Shown here piece after piece: positions 35,512-45,136 of a stretch of DNA of 64,000 nucleotides. The notes under the pieces were generated by a model, which was not told the DNA's origin, ran no database searches, and saw nothing but the letters and a program-made list of their open reading frames with translations. Position numbers and translations under genes: made by a program. This stretch comes from Mesobacillus jeotgali (GTDB taxonomy: Bacteria > Bacillota > Bacilli > Bacillales > Cytobacillaceae), in NCBI RefSeq assembly GCF_002874535.1, contig NZ_CP025025.1:3591353-3655352 (forward strand). Direction: 5' to 3'. Position 1 is the first letter of the stretch; the number at the start of each line of letters is the position of its first letter.

Positions 35512-35847
35512 TCCGCTCACCTATTCTTTAGTAATGTATTGATTATCCTATAGTTGAATTAACTAGGTATGTGCAGTATTTAACATATTTAAAGTATAGC
35601 ACCTGAAATTCAAAGGAAGATGGCAGTTTTTTTACTAAAATGTGAACGAAGGAGGCGGACAGTACGCAGTAAGCTTACGAAAATGACCATTGTTTAGCCA
35701 GGACGGGCAAGAACTGTTCCATCTAATTTAAGATGGGGGGGGAAATAAAAAAGAAGTTGGTCTGAAATGGATTTGACTTACGACAAACTGTTAGAATTCG
35801 GACGCATGTGGAAGCTTTTTTTTCTTGAAAATTTCACGGTCGGAATT

Positions 35848-35940
35848 ATATCAGCGGATTTTGAATATATCGACCACTTTTTCAATTATATCAGCGGATT
35901 TTCAATTATATCGACCACTTTCGTGATTATTTCGACCACA
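35848..35940. repeat. Short-word array with about 20-bp period
   Basis: TCAGCGG at 35851 and 35891 alternates with TCGACC at 35870, 35911 and 35932, steps of 19 to 21 bp separated by AT-rich filler. Same word family as the array at 61241. The rest of 35512-35961 shows no convincing gene. Confidence 0.75.
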
Positions 35941-35961
35941 TGGCATCCATCCTCTATTCCA

Positions 35962-35987
35962 CAAAAATATCCCGGTTGCCCGGGATT
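35962..35987 (-). terminator. Terminator of the ABC exporter operon
   Basis: AATCCCGGG / CCGGGATATTTTTG on the minus strand, overlapping the stop codon. Confidence 0.7.
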
Positions 35988-36783
35988 AAACATTCATATC
36001 TCTTTTTCGATAAAACACGTAGGTCATGATTGTAAGCCCTAGCAGCATCAATGCGGATAGTGCCAGATAAAGCGGTTCGAAACCGCCTTCCTCCAAAACA
36101 AGCTTCGCGTCATAATATTTAAATGGAGTCAGGAACTTCAATCCATCCAGCTTTTCATTCATATCAATTGCTATCGATAAAATGAAAAGGATAAGTAAGA
36201 TTCCAGTTGCCAGCGATGTCGCTTTCTTCGCATTTTTATAGACAGAAGCGATTGCGGTTCCGATAACCAAGAAGATCAGCTGCAGAATAAACATTCCGAC
36301 CATCAGTAAGGAAATCTCCGCGGTGACGCTCTCACCTTCCACATATTTCTGGACCATTCCCACAGAGGAAGCGAAGGTCACAATATTGAAAATCAGGATG
36401 TTGACCAAAGTGGCTGCTAGTTTGGATGTTATCATTCTCGTTCTTGAAACTGGTTTGACCAGCAGGAACTCGACCGTCTTGTCACGCTCTTCCTTGGCAA
36501 TGATGTTCGATCCGAGCATCGCGGCGTGGATAGCACCCATCACAGCAAGGTATAAGAATAAGACTCCAAAATAACCGATCGGTGTCGACAGATCGAGTGA
36601 ACCGGTTCCCATGATGGCCTGGAGCGATTTAGGCATATCGGCCATCAGCGCATTCATCGATTGCCCCGTCCCTTCCAGACTTGAATACTTGCCCATGCCC
36701 GCGGCGACCATGAAGATGACACCGATACTCCAAATGATGAGCGACTTGCGATTTGCCTTCATTTCCCTTTTAAAAAGATTCAT
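35986..36783 (-). CDS. ABC transporter permease (ABC-2 type), second copy
   Basis: 265 aa, about six helices, starting MNLFKREMKANRKSLIIWSIG. It is similar in length and layout to the permease just upstream, including KTVEFLLVKPVSRTRMITSKL, so the two probably form a heterodimer with the ATPase. Bacillus relatives include exporters for antibiotics or peptides; substrate unknown. Confidence 0.85.
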   Translation of the reverse strand: MNLFKREMKANRKSLIIWSIGVIFMVAAGMGKYSSLEGTGQSMNALMADMPKSLQAIMGTGSLDLSTPIGYFGVLFLYLAVMGAIHAAMLGSNIIAKEERDKTVEFLLVKPVSRTRMITSKLAATLVNILIFNIVTFASSVGMVQKYVEGESVTAEISLLMVGMFILQLIFLVIGTAIASVYKNAKKATSLATGILLILFILSIAIDMNEKLDGLKFLTPFKYYDAKLVLEEGGFEPLYLALSALMLLGLTIMTYVFYRKRDMNV

Positions 36784-36798
36784 GACTTTTCCTCCTCC

Positions 36799-37596
36799 CT
36801 AAACGGAATGAACATCTTTTTTTGCGTAAAAATAATAGCTGGCCGAGACCGCAGCGATGATAAAAACTACCTCAGCTACGATAAATGAAGTTTCATAGCT
36901 TGAATGTTGTGTGATGTAGGTTGAATCAAAGTAATTGACCGGCGTTAAATAACGTAAAGCTTCATCTTCTGTCGTTGAACTGATCATCCCGAGCATGAAA
37001 AATCCGAAAACAGTGCCGAGTGATACTGAAATCACCGATTTAATTCTTGGGGCGATCACAGAAACGATGATTCCCAGTGCCATGAACATAAGCTGGATGA
37101 AAAACAGGGAAATAGCAATCAGGAATAGAGCTTCTCTGTTAAAATCAACCTCTGCCACGATTGATGCCATCACGAAAGTCGCAGCGATAAAAACAATGTT
37201 TGTGATTACCAGGGAAACCAGCGCTGCCAACAGCTTGGAAGTGACTACCTGCGTCCTTGTCACTGGCTTAGTGAGCAGGAAGTCAGCTGTCTTTTCTCTT
37301 GTTTCCTTTGATAGTATCGAAGTTCCAAGATTCATAGCCTGGATGGCGCCCGCGAGCTTCAGATATAGGAATGCGTATGAAAAAAATCCAATCAATGTCG
37401 CGATGCTGTCCACCGACAATCCAATCGCTTTCCTCAATTCAACCGGGAAGCCTTCAAGCAGCTTCTTGAACTCTTCTGCATCCTTTGAAAAGGAAGGAAA
37501 CATTGATAAAAATAAGACAACCATCGCCACCAACGACAAGGTCCATATAATAGTCGATTTCCGGTATGCCTTCAGTTCATGAAGGAATATATTCAT
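36799..37596 (-). CDS. ABC transporter permease (ABC-2 type), first copy
   Basis: 265 aa, MNIFLHELKAYRKSTIIWTLS start, about six helices, with KTADFLLTKPVTRTQVVTSKL as in the second copy; the two genes look like a duplication. It lies 3 nt after the ATPase gene. Confidence 0.85.
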   Translation of the reverse strand: MNIFLHELKAYRKSTIIWTLSLVAMVVLFLSMFPSFSKDAEEFKKLLEGFPVELRKAIGLSVDSIATLIGFFSYAFLYLKLAGAIQAMNLGTSILSKETREKTADFLLTKPVTRTQVVTSKLLAALVSLVITNIVFIAATFVMASIVAEVDFNREALFLIAISLFFIQLMFMALGIIVSVIAPRIKSVISVSLGTVFGFFMLGMISSTTEDEALRYLTPVNYFDSTYITQHSSYETSFIVAEVVFIIAAVSASYYFYAKKDVHSV

Positions 37597-37599
37597 GTC

Positions 37600-38484
37600 C
37601 TATTCCTCCTTTTCATAGTAATGCATGAAGATCTCTTCCAAGTCAGGCTCCTCGACCCAGAGGTTCGCAATCTCGATTTCAGTGATTTTTTTCATGATCA
37701 AGTTGATGTTGCCCCTGAAAAGAAAGCTGACCGTTCCGCCGTCCTGCTCTAGCTGATTCACACCGTCAATATTGAAAAGGTTTTTATCGATTACGGAATT
37801 GGTTTCGATTTTGAATTTCTTGTAGGTGTTTTCTTTTAGCGTGCTGATTTTCTCGACGGTGACAATCCGGCCTTCCTTGATAATCGCAACCCTGTCACAC
37901 AGTCTCTGCACCTCGCTGAGAATATGGGAAGAAAACAGAATCGTCGCGCCTTTCTTGTTCTCTTTTTCAAGAAGGTCGAAAAACTTCTGCTGCATGAGCG
38001 GATCTAGTCCGCTTGTCGGTTCGTCAAGGATGATCAGCTTCGGTTCATGAAGCAAACCTTGGACAATGCCGACCTTCTTTTTGTTACCAAGCGAAAGGTC
38101 ATCGATTTTCTTCGTAAGGTCGAGCTCCATGATGTCAGCAAGCTCCTTGATCCGTTTGGTGCAATCCTTTTTGTAAAAGCTTGCTGAATACTTGAGCAGT
38201 TCCATGACCTTCATATTGTCATAGTAAAATACTTCAGATGGCAGGTACCCGATTTCCTTTTTGATTTCCGGAGCAGCAGTGATGATATCTTTTCCAAAAA
38301 TCGTCGCGCTGCCGCTCGTTGGATAAATCAAAGATAGTAACGTCCTGATCGTCGTTGATTTACCTGCGCCATTCGGGCCAATGAACCCGAAAATTTCTCC
38401 TTCCTTCACATCGAAACTTACATCCTCAATTCCCCTGGCCTTGCCGTACATTTTTGTCAGATTTTTTATCTCAATCACGTTCAT
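37600..38484 (-). CDS. ABC transporter ATPase
   Basis: 294 aa: Walker A GPNGAGKST, signature LSLGNKKKVGI (an LSxGNKKK variant of LSGGQ), Walker B LIILDEPTSGLDP, then a C-terminal extension typical of exporter ATPases. Drives the two permeases downstream. Spaced 50 nt after the TetR gene. Confidence 0.9.
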   Translation of the reverse strand: MNVIEIKNLTKMYGKARGIEDVSFDVKEGEIFGFIGPNGAGKSTTIRTLLSLIYPTSGSATIFGKDIITAAPEIKKEIGYLPSEVFYYDNMKVMELLKYSASFYKKDCTKRIKELADIMELDLTKKIDDLSLGNKKKVGIVQGLLHEPKLIILDEPTSGLDPLMQQKFFDLLEKENKKGATILFSSHILSEVQRLCDRVAIIKEGRIVTVEKISTLKENTYKKFKIETNSVIDKNLFNIDGVNQLEQDGGTVSFLFRGNINLIMKKITEIEIANLWVEEPDLEEIFMHYYEKEE

Positions 38485-38534
38485 GCCAGACCCTCCCAGA
38501 TACTTTTTCTTTTTAGCTCTTCATTCTCTTTTTC

Positions 38535-39164
38535 TTAGACTGTTTTGTAAAAAGCCTTCTTCATCATCTCGATATACACTTCGACTTCTTTGAATGCTTC
38601 ATCAAAGTCGTGATGTGGCTGGTTCAGCTTTTTGGCTTTTTCTAGTTCCTGGTTGCTGAAGCCCTGGAGCGTCCACATGATGATGTTGATCGCTCTTTGG
38701 ATGTCGACACCATCCCTGAACCTGGTGATGTCAATATTCTCGAATAATCGGCTGTAGCTTGCCTGGATCAGTTCGGTTTTTGTGTTATCAAGTATTTCCT
38801 TTACTTCTTTCGCGGTTTCCATGGAAGCTGCCACCATGAAGTCGAATACTTCCGGATGCCTCGCCATCAGTTTGTTTTTCAGGATCATCAGCGTTTTCAT
38901 CCGTTCGAAAATGTCCCGTTCGCTCAGGTCCAATTCATTAAAGAACTCTTCTACCATCACATCGGCAAAGTGGTTATAAAGGAATAGATAAAGTTCTTTC
39001 TTGTTTTTAAAATAGTGGAAAAGCAGCCCTTTCGAGATACCTGCTGATTTGACAATTTCATTCGTGGATGCATTTTCGTATCCCTTAAGGGCAAACTCCT
39101 TTAGAGCGGCGTTCAGGATTCGTTCTTGCTTTTCAGGATTCAAGCTTAAAAATTTTGAAGACAT
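38535..39164 (-). CDS. TetR-family repressor of the ABC exporter
   Basis: 209 aa with the TetR DNA-binding start ILNAALKEFALKGYENASTNEIVKSAGISKGLLFHYFKNKKELYLFLY (positions about 14-60) and a ligand-binding helical remainder. First gene of the operon, with two palindromic sites overlapping its own promoter, so it very likely represses itself and the exporter until a ligand binds. Confidence 0.9.
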   Translation of the reverse strand: MSSKFLSLNPEKQERILNAALKEFALKGYENASTNEIVKSAGISKGLLFHYFKNKKELYLFLYNHFADVMVEEFFNELDLSERDIFERMKTLMILKNKLMARHPEVFDFMVAASMETAKEVKEILDNTKTELIQASYSRLFENIDITRFRDGVDIQRAINIIMWTLQGFSNQELEKAKKLNQPHHDFDEAFKEVEVYIEMMKKAFYKTV

Positions 39165-39185
39165 AACGCCCTCCCCTTAATTCCT

Positions 39186-39238
39186 ATTGACCACATCGGT
39201 CAATTACATTGTATTCCTCATTGACCACCCTGGTCAAC
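39186..39238 (-). promoter_or_regulatory. Promoter with two TetR-type operators
   Basis: ATTGACC-N5-GGTCAAT (39186-39204) and ATTGACC-N5-GGTCAAC (39220-39238) are 34 bp apart. On the minus strand the outer one contains the -35 TTGACC (39237-39232) and the -10 TACAAT (39213-39208) lies between them with an 18-bp spacer. Confidence 0.75.
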
Positions 39239-39263
39239 ACAATTCTATCTAAAATTTTCGACA

Positions 39264-39297
39264 AAAAAGCTGCCCAATCGAATGATCAGGCAGCCCT
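39264..39297 (-). terminator. kyn operon terminator
   Basis: GGCTGCC / GGGCAGC followed by TTTTTT on the minus strand. Confidence 0.7.
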
Positions 39298-39302
39298 TCA
39301 TC

Positions 39303-39929
39303 TTAATCTTTTTTACGAATAACAGCTCTGACAGGACTGCCGTCCGCCTGTTCCAGCGGCAGGGGCAGAGCAGCGAGCTCGTATTCTCCTGGTTCAGTTT
39401 TATCAAGTACCAGTCCTTCAAGGATATGAATGCCCTGGTTGTTCAATTCATGATGGGCACTCAGTTCCTTGCTATCCAATGGATCGACCGATGGCAAATC
39501 AAGGCCAAGCAATTGTACTCCTTGCTCAGCAAGATAAGCAGCCAATTCAGGCTCGATATACGGAATTGATTCCGGGAACACAGTCTTATCCTGCCACGCG
39601 TCCGTACGGATCAACAAACGCTTAACCCCCTGCAAATCCAAAGATTCTACTTCCTTAACTCCGATACTGGCTGGGTTTTGCAAATGGATGACCTTTGCAG
39701 GGCCGATATAAAGGTTAAAGTCGAGATCGATCACTTTTTTTCCATCGTTTTCAAAATGGAAAGGCGCATCGATATGTGTGCCGGTATGCGTGCTCATCGT
39801 CACCTGTCCGACATTCACAGAGCCGCTTTCTTCCATTCCCCAGCTCACTTCATAATGAAATGGAGTGTCGCCCGGCCAAACAGGAATTTTATCATGTAAA
39901 ACCTGCGAAATATCAATCCAATTTCCCAT
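39303..39929 (-). CDS. kynB: Kynurenine formamidase
   Basis: 208 aa, cyclase-like metal hydrolase. Metal motif HTGTHIDAPFHF and DIS(Q)VLHDKIPVWPGDTPF start are seen. It hydrolyses N-formylkynurenine to kynurenine, step two of tryptophan breakdown. Last of kynU-kynA-kynB, 19 nt after kynA. Confidence 0.92.
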   Translation of the reverse strand: MGNWIDISQVLHDKIPVWPGDTPFHYEVSWGMEESGSVNVGQVTMSTHTGTHIDAPFHFENDGKKVIDLDFNLYIGPAKVIHLQNPASIGVKEVESLDLQGVKRLLIRTDAWQDKTVFPESIPYIEPELAAYLAEQGVQLLGLDLPSVDPLDSKELSAHHELNNQGIHILEGLVLDKTEPGEYELAALPLPLEQADGSPVRAVIRKKD

Positions 39930-39948
39930 ACTGTTTCCTTCTTTCTTA

Positions 39949-40779
39949 TTATAGCTTCGTCCTCAGGCTCCATAGCTCAGGGAAAAATCGGTGGTCTACG
40001 ACCTTTTTCAGATAGGATACACCGGCAGAACCGCCTGTTCCGATTTTGTGGCCGATAATCCGTTCAACAGTACTCATATGGTTAAAACGCCAGAGCTGCT
40101 GCTGGCTGCCGATATCGACAAGCTTCTCCGCAAGCTCATATAAATCCCAATATTGATCGACGTTACGGTACACCTCGAGCCATGCTTCCTCGACACTGGC
40201 ATTTGGTTCGTACGGTGCGGACCAATCACGATTTAAGGCTGCATCATCTATCGGCAAGCCGCGCATCGCCAGCGCACTGATTGCCGCATCGTAAATCGAC
40301 CGTTCATGCAGCGCCTCCTCCATCTTTTTAAACAGGTCGGCATCGTGCTTGTAAACAGATAGAACATGAGACTGCTTTTGCCCCAAAGCAAATTCAATCA
40401 AACGGTTCTGATAGGATTGAAAACCTGATGAATGTCCAAGCTTGTCACGGAATTCCATATATTCAGCCGGAGTCAGCGTCGAAAGTACACTCCACGACTG
40501 GATCAGCTGCTGCTGGATTCTCGACACCCTGGAAAGCATCTTGAAGGATGGCTCCAGGTCATTTTTGCGAATGCAGTCAATCGCCGCGCTCACTTCATGC
40601 AGAATCAGCTTCATCCATAGCTCGCTAGCCTGGTGGATGATGATGAATAGCATTTCATCATGGTGATCGGACAAGCGGTGCTGGCTCGTTAAGATGTTAT
40701 CCAACTGCAGATAACTGCCATAAGAAAGCTCTTTTGAAAAATCGGTATGGATTTGATGTGTTTTTTGTTCTTCCTTCAT
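39949..40779 (-). CDS. kynA: Tryptophan 2,3-dioxygenase
   Basis: 276-aa heme enzyme opening the indole ring of tryptophan. Family segments: [39 protein letters not shown] (substrate-side residues), [17 protein letters not shown] and the heme-side [23 protein letters not shown]. 15 nt after kynU. Confidence 0.94.
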   Translation of the reverse strand: MKEEQKTHQIHTDFSKELSYGSYLQLDNILTSQHRLSDHHDEMLFIIIHQASELWMKLILHEVSAAIDCIRKNDLEPSFKMLSRVSRIQQQLIQSWSVLSTLTPAEYMEFRDKLGHSSGFQSYQNRLIEFALGQKQSHVLSVYKHDADLFKKMEEALHERSIYDAAISALAMRGLPIDDAALNRDWSAPYEPNASVEEAWLEVYRNVDQYWDLYELAEKLVDIGSQQQLWRFNHMSTVERIIGHKIGTGGSAGVSYLKKVVDHRFFPELWSLRTKL

Positions 40780-40794
40780 TTCCGGACTCCTCCC

Positions 40795-42081
40795 CTACGC
40801 CACAACTCCGCGCTCATTGCTGAATTTCTCATATAATTTATTATTCATGATCTCTTTTAAAATCTGGACAGCATTCCAGACGTCAGTGTATGAAGTATAT
40901 AGAGCCACAGGTGCCAGTCGGACGATGTTCGGAGCGCGGAAATCAGGGATGATTCCTTTTTCCTTCAAAGCCTTGCAAATCCTTGCCGCTTCTTTGTGCT
41001 CAAGACTGACATGGCCGCCACGTTTAAAATCTTCAACAGGACTGCCGATTTTAAAACCGGCGTCGCCAAGTTCATGTTCAATCAGGTCCATTAAATAACG
41101 GTTGATCTTCAATGATTTTTCACGGATATTCTGAATTCCAGCCTCCGCGAACATTTCCAATGAGCCAAGTAAAGGTGCAAGGCTCAGCACATGTGGTGTA
41201 CCAATCTGGTAGGCACCAGCAGTCTCTGCAGATATTAACACATGCTCCATATCAAATTGTTTGTCCTTCCTTGAACCGAACCAGCCGGCAAGACCAGGCT
41301 TCGTGCCAAAATGCTTCGAGTTCACATAAAGACCTGCTACCGCTCCTGGCCCGCCATTCAAATGCTTATAATTGCACCAGTAGGCAAAGTCGACACCCCA
41401 ATCAGAGAAAGAATGCGGTATAGCACCAATTGAATGGCAGCCATCGAAACCAATCAGGATTCCACGCTGGTGAGCCGCCCTTGTCAACCGCTCCATATCA
41501 AGGATTTGTCCACTGCGGTACAGCACAGTCGGCAGCACGACAAGCGCAATTTCTTCCGTCATCGCCTCAATGATATCGTCCTCATCCAAGAACCTGCTAT
41601 CCCTGCTTTTCACCCTGATCAAATGCGTATCTGGATCATAGCCATGAATTCGCAGCTGGCTTTGAAGCGCATAGATATCCGACGGGAAATTCAATTCATC
41701 GGCAAGTATTTTTGTCCTCTTTCCCTCAGGCTTATAAAAGGTAGCCACAAGCTGATGCAGATTGACTGTTGTGGATCCGCTTACAATAACCTCTTCAGGA
41801 GCAGCACCAACAAGTGAAGCAGTCAATTCTCCTAGTTTTTCAGATAAATAGAACCACGGATGGTTACCATCCATCCAGCCATCGATGCCAAGCTCGCGCC
41901 AGTCGGCCAATGATTCAAGCAAAGTTTGCTCAGCCCGTTTTGAAAGAAGGCCAAGCGAGTTTCCATCAAGGTAGATTGAATCAGGTTTCAGGTAAAATTC
42001 ATCCCGGTAACGGACTAATATATCTTCGCGGTCAAGCTGTGCGGCAAATTCCGCATCAGGCTGAAAAGAATAAGGCTTCAT
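40795..42081 (-). CDS. kynU: Kynureninase
   Basis: PLP enzyme making anthranilate and alanine from kynurenine. 428 aa from the ATG at 42081 (the longer frame to 42138 lacks a site; GGGAG is 8 nt upstream of 42081). Seen: [28 protein letters not shown] and the PLP lysine region [20 protein letters not shown]. First gene of the operon; anthranilate may be recycled to tryptophan or degraded. Confidence 0.93.
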   Translation of the reverse strand: MKPYSFQPDAEFAAQLDREDILVRYRDEFYLKPDSIYLDGNSLGLLSKRAEQTLLESLADWRELGIDGWMDGNHPWFYLSEKLGELTASLVGAAPEEVIVSGSTTVNLHQLVATFYKPEGKRTKILADELNFPSDIYALQSQLRIHGYDPDTHLIRVKSRDSRFLDEDDIIEAMTEEIALVVLPTVLYRSGQILDMERLTRAAHQRGILIGFDGCHSIGAIPHSFSDWGVDFAYWCNYKHLNGGPGAVAGLYVNSKHFGTKPGLAGWFGSRKDKQFDMEHVLISAETAGAYQIGTPHVLSLAPLLGSLEMFAEAGIQNIREKSLKINRYLMDLIEHELGDAGFKIGSPVEDFKRGGHVSLEHKEAARICKALKEKGIIPDFRAPNIVRLAPVALYTSYTDVWNAVQILKEIMNNKLYEKFSNERGVVA

Positions 42082-42168
42082 CATCATCTCTCCCATTCCA
42101 TTTGCAACTAGAGAAATCGTAACAAAGAACAGAAGCAAGCGTCAACAAAAGGTCTGATAATTCTAAAA

Positions 42169-42196
42169 AGAAAAAACAGCCCCCATAGAGGCTGCT
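42169..42196 (-). terminator. Terminator of the DoxX-like gene
   Basis: CAGCCT / GGGGCTG then TTTTTTC on the minus strand. Confidence 0.65.
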
Positions 42197-43191
42197 TAAG
42201 CAAAACGATAATAAATCAACACAAAGGTCGATAGGACGAAAATGAAGTTCAAAAATATAAAGATAAATTGGTCCACTCTTGTTTTGTGCATTTTAATTGG
42301 CGGATTATAGAAGGAAACCCCTTCGATGATGAAGATGATCAGGACAATATGAATCATGAAATGGCCGATGATCTCGGTAAAACCGAATAACATTGTCGTT
42401 AAAATAAAAATCGTTGTGACAAAGAAACCCAGCACTCGATTCAGGATCCCGGCAACCAGCAAGTAGCCGACTACGAATTCTACAAAAGCGGCCATTACGA
42501 TAAAAGCTGCTGGTTCAAAGCCGAAAGTGGGCACCTGATGGTTTGCGACAATATCCAGCGACATCGTTGGGTATACCCATTTTTCAACGGCGACCCAGCA
42601 TAATGAAAGTCCTGTTCCCAAATATAAGAATGGGAAGCCAACGTTTTCAAGCTTAGTGCTGCCGACAAACAGCACGCCGATGATAGCCACATAAAAACCG
42701 TAATCAAGCATATAAAAAATACCATGCTTTACAGTGACCATGATGAATAAGACCAGTAAAATGGATGCCCCTAATTTTGTTGCGATATGGTGCGGAACAA
42801 GGAGCAGGCCAATCGTGATCCACGCTAAAACCGTCATCAAGGTGTTGTCCAACAGAAACTCCGGTGCAAACAATGTACCGTTTGTGACCTGGATAATCAA
42901 TGCGACTGCTGTTCCGTATTTCAATAAATATCTGGAATATTTCCGGTAGCCTGAAAGGTAATCATCCCACTTTTTGACTAGCGGCATTTGAGCCATTTTT
43001 GGAATAATTATAGTCAATGAAGCGAGAACAACTGCCGCCAATAAGGCAAGGCCAATAAATAACGGCGATAATATATTTTCAATACTTTCTTTCTTCGGCG
43101 CAACTTCAGTAAACCACTTTACGTGTGCATTTGTATATAAAGGGGTCAGAATAAGTCCTAATCCAATGATGATTTGCATCAGTTTTTTCAC
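42196..43191 (-). CDS. DoxX-like integral membrane protein
   Basis: 331 aa with about nine or ten helices and a signal-like start ending NAHVKWF. The best start is a GTG at 43191 with AGGAGG 7 nt upstream. The C-terminal half (FLYLGTGLSLCWVAVEKWVYP, FVVGYLLVAGILNRVLGF) resembles DoxX-family proteins, some of which act with thiol or sulfur metabolism. No pathway can be tied to it from context. Confidence 0.7.
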   Translation of the reverse strand: MKKLMQIIIGLGLILTPLYTNAHVKWFTEVAPKKESIENILSPLFIGLALLAAVVLASLTIIIPKMAQMPLVKKWDDYLSGYRKYSRYLLKYGTAVALIIQVTNGTLFAPEFLLDNTLMTVLAWITIGLLLVPHHIATKLGASILLVLFIMVTVKHGIFYMLDYGFYVAIIGVLFVGSTKLENVGFPFLYLGTGLSLCWVAVEKWVYPTMSLDIVANHQVPTFGFEPAAFIVMAAFVEFVVGYLLVAGILNRVLGFFVTTIFILTTMLFGFTEIIGHFMIHIVLIIFIIEGVSFYNPPIKMHKTRVDQFIFIFLNFIFVLSTFVLIYYRFA

Positions 43192-43400
43192 TATAAAACC
43201 TCCTGGCAATATAAACACTATCTAGATAGTAATAATACAACTGAATCATAAGATATTAGCAGCTGAGTTATGAACATTATGTGAATAATTTCACAAAACT
43301 GACTTTAAATAGTTTTACTTAACAAAGTTTGCCCTGTCACCAAGCTAGTATGCTTTTTCAATCAAGTATTAATGGGTATATTGGTGATAAGGAACTAAGG

Positions 43401-44543
43401 ATGGTGAGAAAAACCTTGAGACGTTTATTTCAACTTTTAATTTTAGGGACTCTGCTTTACTTTGCATGGCCATTTTTAACGAATGAAAAAGATCTTCAAA
43501 ATTTAAATTCTGAAATAGATAAGTTAAAAGAAAATCCCGAACTCAGCAAAGCAATGGAAACGGTGAACAGCGGGATAAATCAGCTGATATGGCAGCTAAA
43601 TGAGAAAAAGGAAGAATTGACTCAGGATGAGCAAAACCTTTTGCCCAAAGTGGCTAAGCCCGAGCTGGAAACGCCTTCTGAGAAAACATTCACCTTCCAT
43701 AATATTGGCATTGGCGATACAAAGGGTGAAGTAGAAAAACAGCTTGGCGCCCCTAAACGGGTTTCCATGAATGAGTATGGAACTGAGTGGCATGCTTATC
43801 ATGAGAATTTCCAAAACTTCATCATGATTTCCTACAGTAAAGAAGGCGCAGTCAATGCCCTGTACACAAACCAGGATTTGATTGCTGCTAAAAACGGCAT
43901 CAAGTATGGATCTCCAAAAGAAGAAATCCGTCAGACGCTTGGTGAGCCGCTCAGCGAGATCAGGAAAGGACTTGTCTATTACCAGTTCCAAAAGGACCAG
44001 GATTATGATGTCTATAATATGGATGACAGCTATGTGACGATTTTTTATGATAAACATCAAAACAATACCGTAACAGCAATCCAGATGGTCAGCGAAAAAC
44101 TCGAGCAAAGCAAGGCGGGCTTTTATACGGAGGCAAGTGAGGCTCTGAAGGATGGATTTGAATATCAGCTGTTTGACCTGACCAATGCTTCAAGGTTGAT
44201 GCACGGTCTTGGCATTCTTACCTGGGATGATGAGGTGAGGATCACTGCCAGAAAGCACAGCGCCGATATGGCGGAAAACTCATATTTCAGCCACACGAAT
44301 CCCGAAGGCCAGTCGCCTTTTGACAGGATGGCTGAGGATGATATCGCGTTTTCGGTCGCAGGGGAGAATCTTGCGTATGGACAATTCAGCAGCATCTTTG
44401 CCCACGAAGGATTGATGAACTCGCTCGGCCACCGTGAAAATATCCTGAAATCCGACTTTAAATTGCTCGGTGTCGGCGTCGCATTCGGCCCGAAGCATGA
44501 GCCTTATTTTACAGAGAATTTTTATAGCAAGAGGAAGTTTTAA
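43401..44543 (+). CDS. CAP-domain (SCP-like) extracellular protein
   Basis: 380 aa from the ATG at 43401 (AAGGA 7 nt upstream; the frame stays open to 43329). Order: one N-terminal helix (about 8-24), coiled linker, a CAP-associated domain (FHNIGIGDTKGEVEKQLGAP and a second copy YGSPKEEIRQTLGEPL), then the CAP domain with ASRLMHGLGILTWDDEVRITARKHSADMA, SYFSHTNPEGQSPFDRM and LGHRENIL. Resembles Bacillus YlbC/YkwD-type proteins, surface or spore associated. Role unknown. Confidence 0.85.
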   Translation: MVRKTLRRLFQLLILGTLLYFAWPFLTNEKDLQNLNSEIDKLKENPELSKAMETVNSGINQLIWQLNEKKEELTQDEQNLLPKVAKPELETPSEKTFTFHNIGIGDTKGEVEKQLGAPKRVSMNEYGTEWHAYHENFQNFIMISYSKEGAVNALYTNQDLIAAKNGIKYGSPKEEIRQTLGEPLSEIRKGLVYYQFQKDQDYDVYNMDDSYVTIFYDKHQNNTVTAIQMVSEKLEQSKAGFYTEASEALKDGFEYQLFDLTNASRLMHGLGILTWDDEVRITARKHSADMAENSYFSHTNPEGQSPFDRMAEDDIAFSVAGENLAYGQFSSIFAHEGLMNSLGHRENILKSDFKLLGVGVAFGPKHEPYFTENFYSKRKF

Positions 44544-44573
44544 ACCGATTCACGATTTTTCAACTTGAAAAAA

Positions 44574-44870
44574 TCGCAATAAACTTCCAGTTCGCTATAA
44601 AAATCGGATTTTCGCTATAAAAATTTTGAAAGTCGCTATAAAAAGAGAAAAGTCGCTATAACAAATTGAAACTCGCTATAAAAAAAGAAAAGTCGTTATA
44701 AAAAGACGAAACTCGCTATAAAAAAAAGAAAAGTCGCTATAACAAGACGAAACTCTCTATAAAAAAAGAAAAGTCGCTATAAAAAGTTGAAACTCGCTAT
44801 AAAAAATTGATGATGGCTATTAAAAAAATTTCTTTTTCGCTAAAGAAGCAAGATTTTCGCTATAATATCA
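44574..44870 (+). repeat. TCGCTATAAAA array, about 15 copies with 20-21-bp period
   Basis: TCGCTATA or a one- to three-base variant begins at 44574, 44592, 44612, 44633, 44653, 44673, 44693, 44713, 44734, 44754, 44774, 44794, 44814, 44837 and 44857. Steps are 20 or 21 bp apart from two at the edges. Fillers are A-rich and alternate GAAAAG / GAAAC. No gene lies in 44544-45089. Confidence 0.9.
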
Positions 44871-44937
44871 CACCGATGCGACTTAACAAGCACGATCAAG
44901 GCCTATTTTCATTGTTATTTTTTTCTCGAATCATTTT

Positions 44938-45056
44938 TATTGGCGATTTCCACAAATTTATTGGCGGTTTTCACAAATTTATTGGCGATTTTTAATTTTT
45001 ATTGGCGATTTCCACTTACTTATTGGCGAAAATCAAATTATATTGGCGAACTGGAA
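44938..45056 (-). repeat. TTATTGGCGA array, six copies with 20-21-bp period
   Basis: TTGGCG starts at 44940, 44961, 44982, 45002, 45023 and 45043. Its complement, TCGCCAATAA, resembles the TCGCTATAAA word of the neighbouring array, so the two arrays face each other across about 70 bp. Confidence 0.88.
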
Positions 45057-45089
45057 ATTTCGGCCGTTTTTTCCCAGTTATTAAAGTAT

Positions 45090-45127
45090 AAAAAAACCGC
45101 TTAATCAGCTCGATTAAGCGGTTTTTC
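45090..45127 (-). terminator. Terminator of the subtilase gene
   Basis: AAAAAACCGCTTAATC / GATTAAGCGGTTTTT, a long perfect stem with T-runs on both sides; it could also end transcription from the plus strand. Confidence 0.8.
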
Positions 45128-45136
45128 ATACCATGT

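Noticed and set aside
35767-36042. 91-aa plus-strand frame
   Set aside because: Made of the 20-bp repeat words and antisense of the permease end; no ribosome site.
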